Origin: Puccinellia tenuiflora
Taxonomy: Eukaryota > Streptophyta > Magnoliopsida > Poales > Poaceae
Assembly: GCA_012064385.1 (NCBI GenBank)
Contig: QRDG01001872.1
Span: forward strand, 62,001-126,000
Direction: 5' to 3'
DNA: 64,000 nucleotides
Shown: positions 1-12,413 of the stretch, in pieces
Layout: every line of letters starts with the position of its first letter
Position numbering within the stretch: the stretch's first letter is position 1
The notes under the pieces: generated by a model
Told to the model about the DNA's origin: nothing
What the model saw: only the letters and a program-made list of their open reading frames with translations
The model's database searches: none
Position numbers and translations under genes: made by a program

Positions 1-70
1 GAAAATAGAAAAGTTTTTCAGGTGTGAGAATACAACACTAAAATTAGGGACGAATTTTTGGGGTGTTACA
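1..70 (+). mobile_element. possible tail of an LTR (ends ..GTGTTACA)
   Basis: The first 70 bases end in GGGGTGTTACA, the same kind of ending as the large solo LTR at 17192-21748 (..GGGCTGTTACA). This suggests the window opens in the last bases of an LTR of that type. Only the tail is visible and no target duplication can be tested, so the call is weak. Confidence 0.25.
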
Positions 71-2256
71 AAATCAAAAGTTATTAAAGAAAAACTGAAA
101 ATAAAATATGAAAAATTGATGATGTCACACAAGTTCATGAAAGACATAATATTTTTGTTATATTTGAGTTGTAGATTATTTCAGTAGTATGCATGATAGG
201 TGTACTACTATTATATTTATGCTATGCAGACCTGATAGGTTAGCCACATGACTTGTTGGTAGAGACCTATTGTTAATTTAGTGGAAAGTCTTGCTAGAAA
301 TGTGGTTGTTTTGATGTAGTAAGTTAAGAGAAAATTGTACTAAATTAATAAAGCACCTGGGTGGATTTGGTATTGATTCGGAGGTCGAAAGTTGAGTGGC
401 TGCTCAGGGCCATGTCTATGGTTTTACCTGAGTACGTGAACTTGTGGATGGCCACACAAGTAGCAGGAATTTAAACCACAAACATGTTCACATATAATAG
501 AGAACAGCAACCCGAAAATACAATGTTTAGATCAACACGTTTACCTTAAGATCACACGAGATGACACTAGTCACGAATAGGAACAAAAGGCACATGTATA
601 GAAATGTTTCATGACTGAAAATAGACAAAAGTCTCTATACTAAACACATCAGCTCATCACACAGCGCCAGTTCATAGAATTCCAGAAAATTTGAGAGAGA
701 GAGAGATCAACCCAGGTGAAGCATCGGATTGGTGACGAGCAGCAGCAGGAGGGGTTGGAGAAGAAGATCTTCTAGTTGTCCTTGAGAAACAGCAGGGGAG
801 GTTGGAGAAGAGGAGCTTCTGGTTGCTGTGGTCATTGTAGCTGTCGCCGGAGTCACTGACGAGAAGCTAGTCGTGTGACGCAGGGGACAAGGTACAGCTT
901 GATGCAGCCGTCGTCATCTCTCGATCGCTGACAGAGAGGAGGACCTGCAGGGCGTCTTAGGGTAGGGGCTAGTGGATTTGCAGACTTGGCGCAGGGAGGT
1001 GTAGCTACTCATGGTGGTGTCTTGGTGGCACGCCGCCAAGCCCGGCCTAGCCGTGGCGGCGGCCGGTGGTGGAGGTGAAGCTTGGGATCGGGGAGATAGG
1101 TTTCAGGCCTACCCTAATTGGAGCTACAACTAGGGATTTGTGGCCCCGATCAGATCTTATTTTGCATTTTACCCCCTCTCGTTTCTTCTTTTCTTGAGTG
1201 AGGTTCATCACTTGAGTCCTTTTTTATCCGAAGTGCAGAAATGATGAAATTTAGAGTGCCTTGACGCACTTTTCTGCAAAATGAAAAGGACAACATGTAC
1301 CTTATGGTTTCTAGAATATTTACATTTGATCACACAAGTACTATACATTTCCAATGATTTCAGGGTTTAAATACAAGCAATTTGTCGGGGGGTGGACCCC
1401 GGGTACCCCAGAGTTGATGATTTTATTGAGTCAATAGAAGAGAGAGACAACAAATAAATAAATATAAGATAAAGGAAAAGCAGAAAAAGGCAGCCTGGGC
1501 CGACATTGGCATAGCGCTAGGCCGACATACCAGTCGCTGGGCCAACATAAGCCTATGTCGGATTCCCTAACCCGGCTGGGCCTCTGCTTCTCCCGCACGG
1601 GCCCCGGTTGGGCCGATTCTCCACTGCCGACATCCCCCGTGGGCCATATCCTCCGCACCAGTTCCTCAGTCCGGCATCTCGCCAGGCCGACATAGCAAGA
1701 CCTCGGATGGGCCACCGCCAGCTCTTATCTAGCTAGGCTTAATTCGCTGCTCACGTGATGCGGGCCGACATCGCTCAAGCTGACATACCGGCCCACCCGG
1801 CTGAATCGCCCCCAGCCGCCCTTTGTGCGACCGAGGCCAAGTTGCCGACCAACATCGCCACGTCTCGGGTATGTGGATAACGAAACCGACACCAACTCCT
1901 CCGGCTTCCTTCACTTAACACCGAGGCTAGCGAGGCCGACACCCCAGGCCGGGTAGCTCGCTCTCGCTCACCCCTGCTTCCCTTCGTCCAACACCAGGAG
2001 ACCGACCTCCCTGGTATCGATCACCCCAAGACCGACATCCCCAGCTCTCCATACGTCAGATCTTGGGACGCCCACTGCTCGGACCTGGCATCGTTGACCA
2101 AGACGAGGATCGATGACGAAGACTAGGACACAGGCAACATGGCTATAGTGCCATGGAGGTGACTAGAGTACAAGTACGGTAGCCATGCGTGGTCACCTCC
2201 AATAGGGATGAAAAGACCCCAGTAGTCATCTCAGATACAGTACACTGAGTAGTGTT

Positions 2257-3034
2257 CACTACTAGGAAAAGGCTTATAGCCGCACGCCTTACCGCCGGCG
2301 GTTTATACTTTTTTTCGCCGGGGGTAATTCCAGATGGGCAGAGCAGCTTTTAGCGCCGGCGGTTTGGCCCAAAACCGCCGGGGGTAAGAGACTTAGCGCC
2401 GGCGGGACAGTATACGGGCCGCCGGGGGTAAGTTGGGCCACAGCCCCCCGGCTGGGCCTAAAATTACCGCCGGCGGTTCAAACCCAAACCGCCGGGGATA
2501 ACAGCAGTTACCGCCGGCGGTTCAAATCCAAACCGCCGGGGGTATTTGATGGTCTCGTGGATAGCTGACATGGCGTACCCTACCTCACGCACGTACTCAC
2601 GCACACGCGACACACACGTACGCACACCCACCCCACACGCCACACCCCACACGCCACGCTCTCTCCAATAATTACTCCCCCTCTCTCTCCATCTCCTATC
2701 CCTCTCTCTCCAATAATTCCTCCTCCCTCCGTGGGCAGCCTGGCCATCGTGGAGAAGAAGCCGCCGCCTCGCCCCGCGTTCGCCGACGCGCCTCTCCGTT
2801 CCGAGCTCGCCGACGCGCCTCTCCGTTCCAAGCCCGGCCGCTTTTTTTTTAATTAAAAAAGATGTTATCCCCGGCGTTTGGCATAAACCGCCGGCGCTAA
2901 CCAGGCTTACCCCCGGCGGTTTGCAAACCGCCGGCGGTAAGGTATTACCACCGGCGAGGTGGTCGCCGGCGGTTTGCAAACCGCCGGGGATAGCTTAATT
3001 CTGGCCGCCGGCAATAAGCAATTCCCTAGTAGTG
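2257..3034. mobile_element. non-autonomous CACTA (En/Spm) mini-element
   Basis: The ends are CACTACTAGGAAAAGGC and its partner ..AATTCCCTAGTAGTG, the CACTA signature. The flanking 3-bp duplication is GTT (2254-2256 and 3035-3037), the expected size. Both subterminal zones hold arrays of paired half-sites such as CCGCCGGCGGTTT facing AAACCGCCGGGGGTAA, which in this superfamily are transposase-binding repeats. At 778 bp there is no room for a transposase; open frames inside are incidental. Confidence 0.9.
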
Positions 3035-3142
3035 GTTTGTGGGGCTCCCCTTGTTCCCTGGGCTGCCTATATAAGGAGCGCCAGGGGGATCAATCCCGAG
3101 GGAGGCCAAAGGGCTCATTTTCCACATCGCTCACTGGGAGCT

Positions 3143-4640
3143 TGATGACTCCCAAGTGCAGGAGATCAATTGTAGTACCTTTCAATCAGAAAAGGTTGTT
3201 GAACCCACGAGGAGCTGAAGGTATTGGTTAGAAAGAATGATAAATAAAGCAATGAAAGATGCAAGTGTTTTTGGGATTTTTAGTTGTATGATTGCAAAGA
3301 TAATAAAAATGTTGAAATTAAATAGTAACAGTTGAAAGCCCAATCCTCTGTGTGGCAAGAGGACAAGCTCAAATGGTGTGTAACTTATATGTCGAAAACG
3401 TTCCCGAGGGCAGCATGGATATCACTAGGCATAGAGATTTATTAAACAACACGTTGCATATCTTGTCAAGTTTTAATCTTCTTGGGGCGGAGCCATAACT
3501 AGGCATAGCTAAATAAATAAACTACAACCCCTTATGATGGATCATGTGGCCAATTAAATGACTGCACAAGAATTATTAAGACACAAAGTCCCACCATAGC
3601 ATTACACTCTAAGGTCCCCGACACTACTACCCGCATAACATAACTGCATGACTCCGTCTTAGGCTTACTTGTCCTCCCAAGTCTTCCTCAATTCATTACA
3701 CTACGTTGTTCTCCTATGAGCCCTTAAAGGTGAAGTGTTATGCAGTCGACGTTCACACAACACCATCATAGAATCACATAGAAGATAAACTCTTGACAAA
3801 ATACCAACACATGTTATATATAAATCATTTCCAATTCATCCTATGCCCTCAGGAACATATGGGAACTACTCACGACGTGCAAACATGATCAAAATCAGTG
3901 GCATAAAGGGTACAACACAATCTGAAATAAATACTTCACCACCAAATAATGACAAGTACCCAATCACAAACATGAATAGGAGCACAAGACAATGATATAG
4001 GGTATAGCAACTCTCAAACTATGAGGGGAACAGAGTGGATCACGGAGATGGTGATAGAGATGGTGATGGACTTGATGTAGAGGCCTCCTCCCATGCCAAG
4101 GAGGAGAGATGATTACGATGGCGATGATTTCCCCCCTTCCAAGCTTCGGAGCAGCAGGATCTGACCCCCTTCGGAGAGAATCAGGAGCTCCGCCGCCGCC
4201 ACGGTCTTAGATAATTCGGGGAAAATTAGGGCGTCCTTTTTCGGGGAAGACGAAGGCGTACATAAAAAGCCACAGGTGAGGAAGTGCCCGAGGCCCTGTT
4301 TGGTGGGTCCCATGCAGCCCCTGTACCTGGCCGCGTGGGTCCACCCCATTTGGGCCTCGTGCCCTTCCTCTCTTCGGTCTTCTTTCCATCGCCCTTCTTC
4401 CGAAGAAAAACTGTCATAGTATTTTTCCTTAAATTATTTGGGTTCGCGAAACTCCTGAAACAATAAAGACAAGAAAAGGGGGGTATTCTGCCTCGCAGAT
4501 ATTAAATACCAAAAATAGGGACTTTGTATGAAAGTCCCATAAATCATCTGAAACATGCAAAACATTGATATAACAGTGCATATAACATTCCCAAATGATA
4601 ATATAAGGTATAAAAATGATGATATAAAATGCACGTATCA
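3143..4640 (-). mobile_element. solo LTR, minus strand, GAGCT duplication
   Basis: Read on the minus strand it starts TGATACGTGCATTTT (4640) and ends ..CTTGGGAGTCATCA (3143). GAGCT flanks it on both sides (3138-3142 and 4641-4645). The 1498-bp length and lack of any coding or primer site fit a solo LTR. It lies inside the 1383-6352 LTR. Confidence 0.82.
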
Positions 4641-4648
4641 GAGCTCTC

Positions 4649-6019
4649 TGATGCATCCAAAATGCATCTACTTTTCCAAGCACTTTGCCTCACAATTTTC
4701 TCCGAGATCCTTCCATACTTGAATAAAACTGCTGATTCTGACGCTGTTTTTAGCAAAGTCTCTCTCCTGGCTATTTTTGCAGGAAATAAAATCGGGGAAA
4801 AATACCACGTCAATATTTATGGAAAAGAAGCTCGTTGGACAAAAGATGGACACGAGGGGGTGCCGGAGGGCCAAAAGGGATAGCCCCACGCGGCCTAGTA
4901 CTGTGGCCGCGTGCCCCCCCCCCCCCCCCCAAATGGGCCTCGGGCACCGTATCGCCTATGGTCTTCGACGTATGCCTTCATATATGAGAAAAAACACTTG
5001 CCCTAGGAGGGGAGGAGATTTCATGAAACACACCGCCGCCACCATCACGATCTTCGTTTCGGGGGACAGATCGATCCAGGATTTCTCCTTCGGTGGAGGG
5101 ATCCGGAGGCCGTCTTCACCGCCATCACCACCGCCGTCATCTCCATCAACCATGAGCTCCATCACCATCACCATGTGTGAGTAGTTTGCTGTAGGCATGT
5201 GAGGTGGATGGGGATTGGATGAGATTGATCATGTAATGCTGCCCATTGTTCGATAATCTTAGGGTTTATCTTGAGGATGCTTTTGTATTGTGTTGATGCA
5301 CTTGTGCTATGTTTAATGCTTGCTACTAGGGCCCGAGTGGCATGATTTCAGTACTGAACCTTTTTGCTTCATCATATAATTGAGTTTAGTATTTACCTGC
5401 AAAGTGTATCACCTGCTGTTATGTCGAACCTGCGAACCCTAAAAGTGACGTTTGGGGAAAACAAGGGGGAGATGTTCTAGTTTGAGGATCCTATGTGTTC
5501 ATGGAGTGTTAATGCTTTGTCCCGGTCTTCACGAAAGGGTAGACCTTAATTACCTATAGTTCCAAGTTGGCCCCGGTGAAATGGGCAGGTAGGGCAATAG
5601 ATGTTGTGCAAATTCTCTTTGTTAGTGTGCATAACTATTTAAGGAACACATACCTACATATATCGGAGTTAGAGAAAAAGCCCCATTGCTAGCTTTACTT
5701 TATTATATGATCAATCTCATTCATGCAACGCCCCGCTGTCACCTCATGCCTACGTTTTAAATCTCTGAGTTGCACTTTCACTTTTCCGGTGAAAACTGGG
5801 AAATACTTGTTACTACTGCTGTTTTATTTCTGCTCGCTTGAATCCTTAACTGCCATCACTACTACTGCTGCAAGTTATTGATATACAGGTGTGGTTGAGT
5901 GTGACACCTCAATTGCTAAGGTCTTATTGATATTCTTGTGTTCCCATCGTGTCGAACTATAAATTTGGGTAATACTTCCCAACGAAGACTTCAGCGATCC
6001 CCTATACTTGTGGGCATCA
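4649..6019 (+). mobile_element. solo LTR, plus strand, CTCTC duplication
   Basis: It starts TGATGCATCCAAAATGC and ends ..ACTTGTGGGCATCA. CTCTC is present at 4644-4648 and 6020-6024. It is 1371 bp long and inserted 3 bp beyond the right duplication of the opposite-facing solo LTR at 3143-4640, so two solo LTRs lie head to head. A run of 17 C occurs at 4914-4930. No coding region was seen. Confidence 0.82.
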
Positions 6020-6401
6020 CTCTCTTATCTAGAGGAACTTAGCAGTAGATCAACATTGACTTAGAGACATACTTAGTGGTATTTAGAGATATACTCAGTG
6101 CTGCCTCATACATGCATAGATCATTCAGCTCGAGGAGCACCTTTGTAGCCCGAGTTGATATCCTTATACAGTCAGACAAGCAGGAGTAGGGGTTTTACCT
6201 CCTCACGAGGGCCCTGAACCTGGGTAGATCGTGTGTGTTCTTGTGTATTTTGTGTGCGTTGTTCTACGCATCATCCCTCCCCGGTTCCACCAGTGTCCAT
6301 CGGCCCCTAACTTAAGCCACCCTATGGCATCTGCCGTGATACCACCACAACACAATTGCAGAGAATTAGGGTCTAAAATGGTATAAATATGATGCACATC
6401 A

Positions 6402-7042
6402 TACCCCCACACTCGAACTTTTGCTCATGCTCAAGCAAATTAAATATGCATGATTACACAATTTATAGGATTTTGAAATAACTGAAACTTGCAAACAAGA
6501 CTTATCCAATAATATTAGAGTTCAACTTGCAATATGATTGGTCCAACTAATTTGTTCTAGTTGCCCAAAGTATATAGATTGTTGGTTTAATGAACTTTCC
6601 AATGATTACCTCCTATCACTTTCTGGATATAGGAGAAGGCAAAACTTAAAATGCAAGTTATGACATAGCCTAGTAGTGAGCCACGATTCCACAATTTTTA
6701 CAAAACAAATATGAATGCAAAGGGGACAAGGAAGGGAGGGACATTTTGGCACATTTGAGATGCCAAGGCAGAACCACTTATGGAGGAATTTGGAGGTATT
6801 TCTTTTTCTTCTTTTCCTTTTTTTCTTTTTTCTTTTCTTTTCTCTTTTTTCTTTTTTTTTTGAACTCAACAACTGACATGGTGGCTGCACTATTTATTGA
6901 GAATAGAGTGTGGCAGGAGCCACAGATTGGATGCAATGCAATGTTTTTGAAAGGTCTCGACAATTAACGTAACCATTTTTCACATGCTACCCATCTCGAG
7001 ATCATAGCGCACTACTTTGGTGTACTCAATTGATTGGCTCAT
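6402..7042 (-). mobile_element. internal remnant of the minus-strand Gypsy-type element
   Basis: It follows the LTR start at 6401. It opens with the polypurine tract (minus strand) and holds a 60-base pyrimidine run near 6798-6860. No protein similarity was recognised. It is cut at 7042 by the start of element A. Confidence 0.4.
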
Positions 7043-7670
7043 TGATACGTCTCAAACGTATCTATAATTTTTGAGTGATCCATGCTAGTTTTGTGATATT
7101 GTCACATGTTTTTATTATCATTTATATCAATTTTACGCATTTTTTCGGACTAACCTATTGACAAGATGCCCAGCGCTAGTTTCCTATTTTTGCTGTTTTT
7201 GTATTTCAGAAAATCCACCATAGGAAACATCGTCGGATTAAGCCCAAAATTTACGGAGATTTTTTATGAAACGGAAGACACCTCCTGTCCAGAGGGCAGC
7301 CCTGGGGGCCACCCACAGGGCAGGGGCGGCCAGTGGCCGCGGCCTAGGGGCCACCCGCGGGTGGGGCCCGCCCCTGCCTGTGGGACCTCTCCTCGGCCCC
7401 CTCCGGCGCCTATAAAATCACTCAAAACCTAAAAAGGAAAGTGCGGCGATTATTTTCCAGAAACTCGACCCCGACGTGCCGTCACCAAAAACCCTAGTTC
7501 GGGGTCCAATCTGAAGCTGATCCCGACACTCTGCCGGAGGGGTGATCGATCCCGGAGGGCTCTTCATCGGCATGCCTTCCTCTGGGATGAGTTGTGAGTT
7601 GTCTCACCTTGGACTACGGGTCCATGGCAGTAGCTAGTTGGTAGTCTCTCTCATTTGTGCTTCATGTCTT

Positions 7671-9343
7671 TGAAGGGTCGCAGCATGGAAAACACAAATT
7701 TTTCCTACGCAAACAAGACGGAATAAACCCAACACAAGATCTGATCTACGAGATGTTGGTAGCAAGAAGGAGATCGAATCTCACCCTCGAAGAAAACCGC
7801 AAGCGTTTTGTCGAGGCGGGGGTTGGCTAGTCGATCCCCGCAACTAGACTCGTCTAGTCGCGAGGAGATGTATTATCCAATCGTCGCACGAGCAACACCT
7901 CCGAGAGATCCACACGTACAGCTCGATGAAGACTCCACGTTCTTGATCCTGCAAGAGTTGGTGGAGAGGCTCGTGAGATCAACAGCACGACGACGGTGGT
8001 GTGGTGTGTATGGTGGAGATCCGACAGGGCTTCGCCAAGCGGCTGCGGAGGAGGAGGAGGTGGAGGTGGTGCGGCTAGGGTTGAAGGGGGGGCGGCGACT
8101 TGGGGGTGAGCCAAAGGGTGTGGCACCCCTCCCCTTGCCCCTCCTTATATAGGAGACAGGAGGGTGTGCCCCAAGCCCTCCTAGGGCCGGTGGCTGGGGT
8201 GCCTTGGCCCCCAAGCCTGCCCCCTAGGGTTAGGGTTGGCCGGCCCCCCTTCATGGGCTCCTTTGGCCCGCATGGGCCATGATGCCCTAGGTGGTGCGGC
8301 TGGCCCTTTAGGCCAGTCCACCACTTCTTCATCCTATGTGGGCCCCATACTCCTATGGGCCCCACTTCTAGACTCTTCTAGAACCTTCTAGAATATTTCG
8401 GTACTTTACCGATAAATTCCCGAAACATTTCGATACCTCCGGAAACCACTTTCCTTATATGAATCTTATTCTCCGGACCACTTCGGATCTCCTCGTGACG
8501 TCCGGGATCCTATCCGGGACTCCGAATCAATATTCTTTCTCACCATCATTTATATCGAACCCTAACTACATCGAACGTTAAGTTTGTGACTCTGTGGGTT
8601 CGTGAATATGTCATATTAATAGCGGGACCGGGATGCCCATATTAATTCCTACATATTCGACGAAGTACTTTACCAGTCGAACCGCAATGTCTGGGATTCG
8701 ATTAATCCATATATGATTCCTTTTGTTTCACAATATATTACTTGTCCGAGATTCAATCCACCGATATCTCCATATCTGATTAATCCCGTTCCCGACAAGT
8801 TCTCTTTACTCGTTCCCATAGAATAGGATCCCTTATGACAAGCCACTTAGTCATATGCTTGCAAGCGATTGGATGCTATACTAACGAGAGGGCCCAGAGA
8901 TATCTATCCAACTGTTGGACGAACAAATCCCAGTCTTGATACATGCAACCCAACAACCTACCATCGGAGAACCTGAAAGGCACCTTTATAATCACTCAGT
9001 TACGAAGTGACGTTTGATGTCCACAAAGCACTCCTCCGATAAGCGGGAGTAACATAATCTCATGGTCTAAGGAAACTATATTTGACATCTATTTAAATTG
9101 AGTCTTGTCCATCATATCATCTCCCATGATACAAACTTTGTTTATCAAGCGATTCATAAATCCATGGTTAGGAAACTTCTAACCATCACTTGATCAAACG
9201 AACTAGTCACAAGAGGAAAGACTATGGACACATTTCAGTTTATAATCGACACATGTATTTGTTTCGGATATAAACATTTATCATGAACGGGAAATATGAT
9301 AATTAATAATCTTTATTATTGCCTCTTGGGCATATTCCCAACA
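7671..9343 (-). repeat. 3' LTR of the Angela-type element
   Basis: 1673 bp. The plus-strand copy starts TGAAGGGTCGCAGC and ends ..CATATTCCCAACA. It matches 14600-16291 over its whole length with scattered differences. It lacks about 20 bp found in the other LTR at about 16190-16215. Confidence 0.93.
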
Positions 9344-9354
9344 GTCTCCCACTT
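9344..9354 (-). other. polypurine tract of the Angela-type element
   Basis: The minus strand reads AGTGGGAGAC directly against the start of the 3' LTR. This is the position and composition of the plus-strand primer. Confidence 0.8.
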
Positions 9355-9376
9355 GCACTAGAGTCAATAATCTAGT

Positions 9377-9760
9377 TTACATTTGTAGCAATCTAACACC
9401 CATGGCCTCTCGGTGTTGATCATGTTTTGCTCGTGGAAGAGGTTTAGTCAACGGGTCTGCCACATTCAGATCTGTGTGCACCTGGCAAATCTCAATGTCT
9501 CCATCTTGGACATTCTCACGCAAATTGTGAAAGCGGCGCTTGATATGCTTTGTATTCTTGTGTGAAGTTGGATCCTTGGCAAGAGCAATTGCACCTGTAT
9601 TATCACAGTACAGGGCATGTGGTCTTGACGCACTTGGAACCACACCCAGTTCGGAGAGGAACTCCTTCATCCAGACTGCTTCACTGCTACCGGCGAGGCT
9701 GCAACATATTCCGCTTATGTTGAAGATTTCGCCACCACGCTCTGCTTGGAACTCCTCCAA
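9377..9760 (-). pseudogene. RNase H C-terminal part, Copia polyprotein
   Basis: This is the end of the Copia RNase H. It contains the conserved segment DNTGAIALAKDPTSHKNTKH, then the region with HTDLNVADPLTKPL that closes the domain. The frame differs from the upstream reverse transcriptase piece (9715-10449), so a frameshift near 9715-9760 separates them, just before the catalytic region would normally continue. It stops shortly before the polypurine tract, as expected. The product would be inactive without the rest. Confidence 0.85.
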
Positions 9761-10449
9761 CTCACAATGCCACCATTTAGAATAAACATGTATCCGGACT
9801 GAGACTTCGAATCATCCAGATCTGTATCCCAACTAGCATCGATGTAACCCCTTACAACAAGCTCTTGGTCACTTCCATATAAGAGAAACATTTCCTTAGT
9901 TCTATTCAGATACTTAAGGATATTCTTGACAGCTGTCCAGTGTTCCACTCCTGGATCACTTTGGTACCTGCTAGTCAAACCTACAGCATGGCACATATCT
10001 GGTCTAGTACATAGCATGGCATACATGATAGAGACTATGGCTGAGGCATAGGGAACTTTGTTCATTATCTCTCTATCTTCTGCCGTGATAGGACTTTGAG
10101 TCTTACTCGGAATCTTTCCTTGCAACATTGGTAAGAACCCCTTCTTTGAATTTTCCATTCTGAACTTGTTCAGAATCTTGTCAAGGTATGTACTCTGTGA
10201 AAGCCCTATTAGGCGTTTTGATCTATCTCTATAGATTTTTATGCCTAAAATATACGCTGCTTCACCAAGATATTTCATTGAAAAACTTTTATTCAAATAA
10301 GCCTTTACACTTTCCAGTAGTGTAATATCATTTCCAATCAACAATATGTCATCCACATATAATATTAGAAACGCAACTGAACTCCCACTCACTTTCTTGT
10401 AAATACAGGCTTCTCCATAAGTTTGGACAAATCCAAACCCTTTGATCAC
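9715..10449 (-). pseudogene. reverse transcriptase (catalytic part) and RNase H start, Copia
   Basis: It encodes the palm of the Copia reverse transcriptase with the catalytic motif LYVDDILLIGND near residue 31, then connection and RNase H sequence (RPDMCHAVGLTSRYQSDPG, and GYIDASWDTDLDDSKSQSGY with an RNase H aspartate). It is in the same frame as 10507-11349 and separated from it by one TAG codon at 10507-10509. A frameshift truncates it after SKQSVVAKSST. It is one piece of an originally continuous polyprotein. Confidence 0.9.
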
Positions 10450-10506
10450 TTCATCAAACCGGAGATTCCAACTCCGCGATGCTTGCTTCAGTCCATAACT
10501 GGATCT

Positions 10507-11349
10507 CTAAAGTTTGCATACCTTGTCAGCATCCTTTGGATCAACAAAACCTTCAGGCTGTACCATGTAAAAATCTTCCTTAATGTGACCATTAAGGAAT
10601 GCGGTCTTCACATCCATTTGCCAAATTTCATAGTCATAAAATGCGGCAATTGCTAACATAATCCGGACAGATTTCAGCATCGCTACCGGTGAGAATGTCT
10701 CATCGTAGTCAACTCCTTGAATTTGTCGGAAACCTTTTGCGACAAGTCGAGCTTTATACACGGTGATGTTTCCGTCAGCGTCTGTCTTTCTTTTGAATAT
10801 CCATTTGTTCTCAACAGCCTTACGGTTGTTAGGCAGATCCACCAAAGTCCATACTTGGTTCTCATACATGGATTCCATTTCGGATTTCATGGCTCCTAGC
10901 CATTTATCAGAGTCTGGGCTCATCATCGCTTCATCATAATTCGCAGGTTCATCATTGTCTAACAACATGACATTCATGACAGGGTTATACCAATCAGGAG
11001 TGGTACGTTCCCTTGTTGACCTGTGAGGTTCAATAGCAGCTTTGACTGGAGCAGCATGATCACCATCATTTGCTCCTTCTTTAGGTGGTGAAGGCTGCTC
11101 TGGAACATCTTCCAGTTCTGCGCTACTCGGCATCTCAAGAACAGGTTCGATAACCTCGTCAAGCTCTACTTTCCTCCCACTCACTTCTTTCGAGAGAAAC
11201 TCCTTCTCTAGAAAGGAACCATTCTTGGCAACAAATATCTTGCCCTCAGTTCTGTGGTAGAAGGTGTACCCAATAGTTTCCTTAGGGTATCTGATGAAGA
11301 CGCATTTTTCCGACTTGGGTTCGAGCTTATCAGGTTGAAGTCTTTTCAC
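10507..11349 (-). pseudogene. integrase C-terminus and reverse transcriptase N-terminal part, Copia
   Basis: The first third is the variable integrase tail (KCVFIRYPKETIGYTF, acidic linker). From about residue 145 it is the RVT_2-type reverse transcriptase (ENQVWTLVDLP, NKWIFKRKTDADGN, ARLVAKGFRQIQGVDYDETF, QMDVKTAFLNGHI). It ends in a TAG where related elements have a sense codon; the frame continues open beyond. It is shifted relative to the integrase piece upstream, so a small indel lies between 11349 and 11472. Confidence 0.9.
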
Positions 11350-11471
11350 ATAAGCCTCGCAACCCCAAATTTTAAGAAACGATAACTTTGGCTTCTTGCC
11401 AAACCATAACTCATATGGAGTCGTCTCAACGGATTTTGATGATGCCCTATTTAAAGTGAATGCGGCTGTCT

Positions 11472-12392
11472 CTAATGCATAGCTCCAAAAAGATAGTGGC
11501 AGATCGTGTGAGACATCATAGATCGCACCATATCTAATAAAGTACGATTACGACGCTCAGACACACCATTGCGCTGTGGTGTTCCGGGTGGCGTAAGTTG
11601 TGAAACAATTCCACATTCCTTTAAATGCATGCCAAACTCGTAACTCGAATATTCACCTCCACTATCAGACCGGAGAAACTTTATTTTCTTGTTACGATGA
11701 TTCTCAACTTCACTCTGAAATTCTTTGAACTTTTCAAACGTTTCAGACTTATGTTTCATTAAGTAAATATACCCATATCTACTCAAATCATCGGTGAAGG
11801 TCAAGAAATAACGATATCCACCGCGTGATGCAACACTCATTGGGCCACACACATCAGTATGTATGATTTCTAATAAGTCCGTTGCTCTCTCCATCGTGCC
11901 GGAGAAGGGTGTTCGAGTCATCTTGCCCATAAGGCATGGTTCGCAAGTTTCAAATGATTTGAAATCAAGTGAATCCAAAAGTCCATCAGAATGGAGTTTC
12001 TTCATGCGCTTTACACCAATATGACCTAAACGGTAGTGCCACATGTATGTGGAATTATCATCATTTGATTTGAAGCATTTAGCATCAATGTGATGAACAT
12101 GTGTATCATTACTATCGAGATTCAATAGAAATAAACCATTCCTCTCATATGCATGACCATAGAAGATATTATCCATATAAACAGAAACACCGGAGTTCTC
12201 TGACTTAAATGAATAACCGTCTCGCAATAAACAAGATCCAGATATAATGTTCATGCTCAACGCAGGCAAAAAATAACAATTATTAAGGTTTAAAACTAAT
12301 CCCGAAGGTAAACGCAGAGGGAGTGTGCCGACAGCGATGACTTCAACTTTTGATCCATTTCCGAAGCACATCGTCACCTCGTCCCTTGCCAA
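11472..12392 (-). pseudogene. protease tail and integrase, Copia polyprotein
   Basis: It begins in the protease C-terminal half, then the GAG-pre-integrase zinc region (MWHYRLGHIGVKRMKKLHSD .. CEPCLMGK). The integrase core follows, with catalytic aspartates in HTDVCGPM and SDSGGEY and the downstream PQRNGVSERRNRTLLD containing the glutamate. It is in the same frame as gag (12414-13349), separated by one TAG. It ends in a frameshift after ..CHYLFGAMH. Function would be cDNA integration in an intact relative. Confidence 0.9.
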
Positions 12393-12413
12393 GCGATGTC
12401 TATTCCGCAGCTC

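Larger units (their letters stand above)
1383..6352 (+). mobile_element. solo LTR with CAATT duplication, hosting three later insertions
   Basis: It starts TGTCGGGGGGTGG and ends ACCACCACAACA. The five bases before it (1378-1382) and after it (6353-6357) are both CAATT. Removing the three nested insertions and one copy of each of their duplications leaves about 1.3 kb, a normal LTR length, with no internal domain. A promoter-like CTATATAAGGAG at about 3067 sits within it, giving the plus orientation. I infer it formed by recombination between the two LTRs of an older full element. Confidence 0.72.
71..6401 (-). mobile_element. LTR of a minus-strand Gypsy-type element, interrupted
   Basis: On the minus strand an LTR begins at 6401 with TGATGTGCATC, directly after a purine-rich tract (6402-6416, minus strand GAGTGTGGGGGTA) of the kind that primes plus-strand synthesis. 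It is interrupted by the solo LTR at 1383-6352; removing that insert and one CAATT joins 1382 to 6358 smoothly. The distal part (71-1382) holds a GC-rich, leader-like stretch at about 700-1130. Its left boundary was not found and may lie outside the window. Confidence 0.45.

Noticed and set aside
2464..2979. 171-codon frame in the CACTA element
   Set aside because: It is a translation of GC-rich subterminal repeats, with overlapping frames of equal quality.
6797..6861. Pyrimidine-rich run as a polypyrimidine regulatory tract
   Set aside because: It is a simple-sequence stretch in the internal remnant of an LTR element with no gene nearby.
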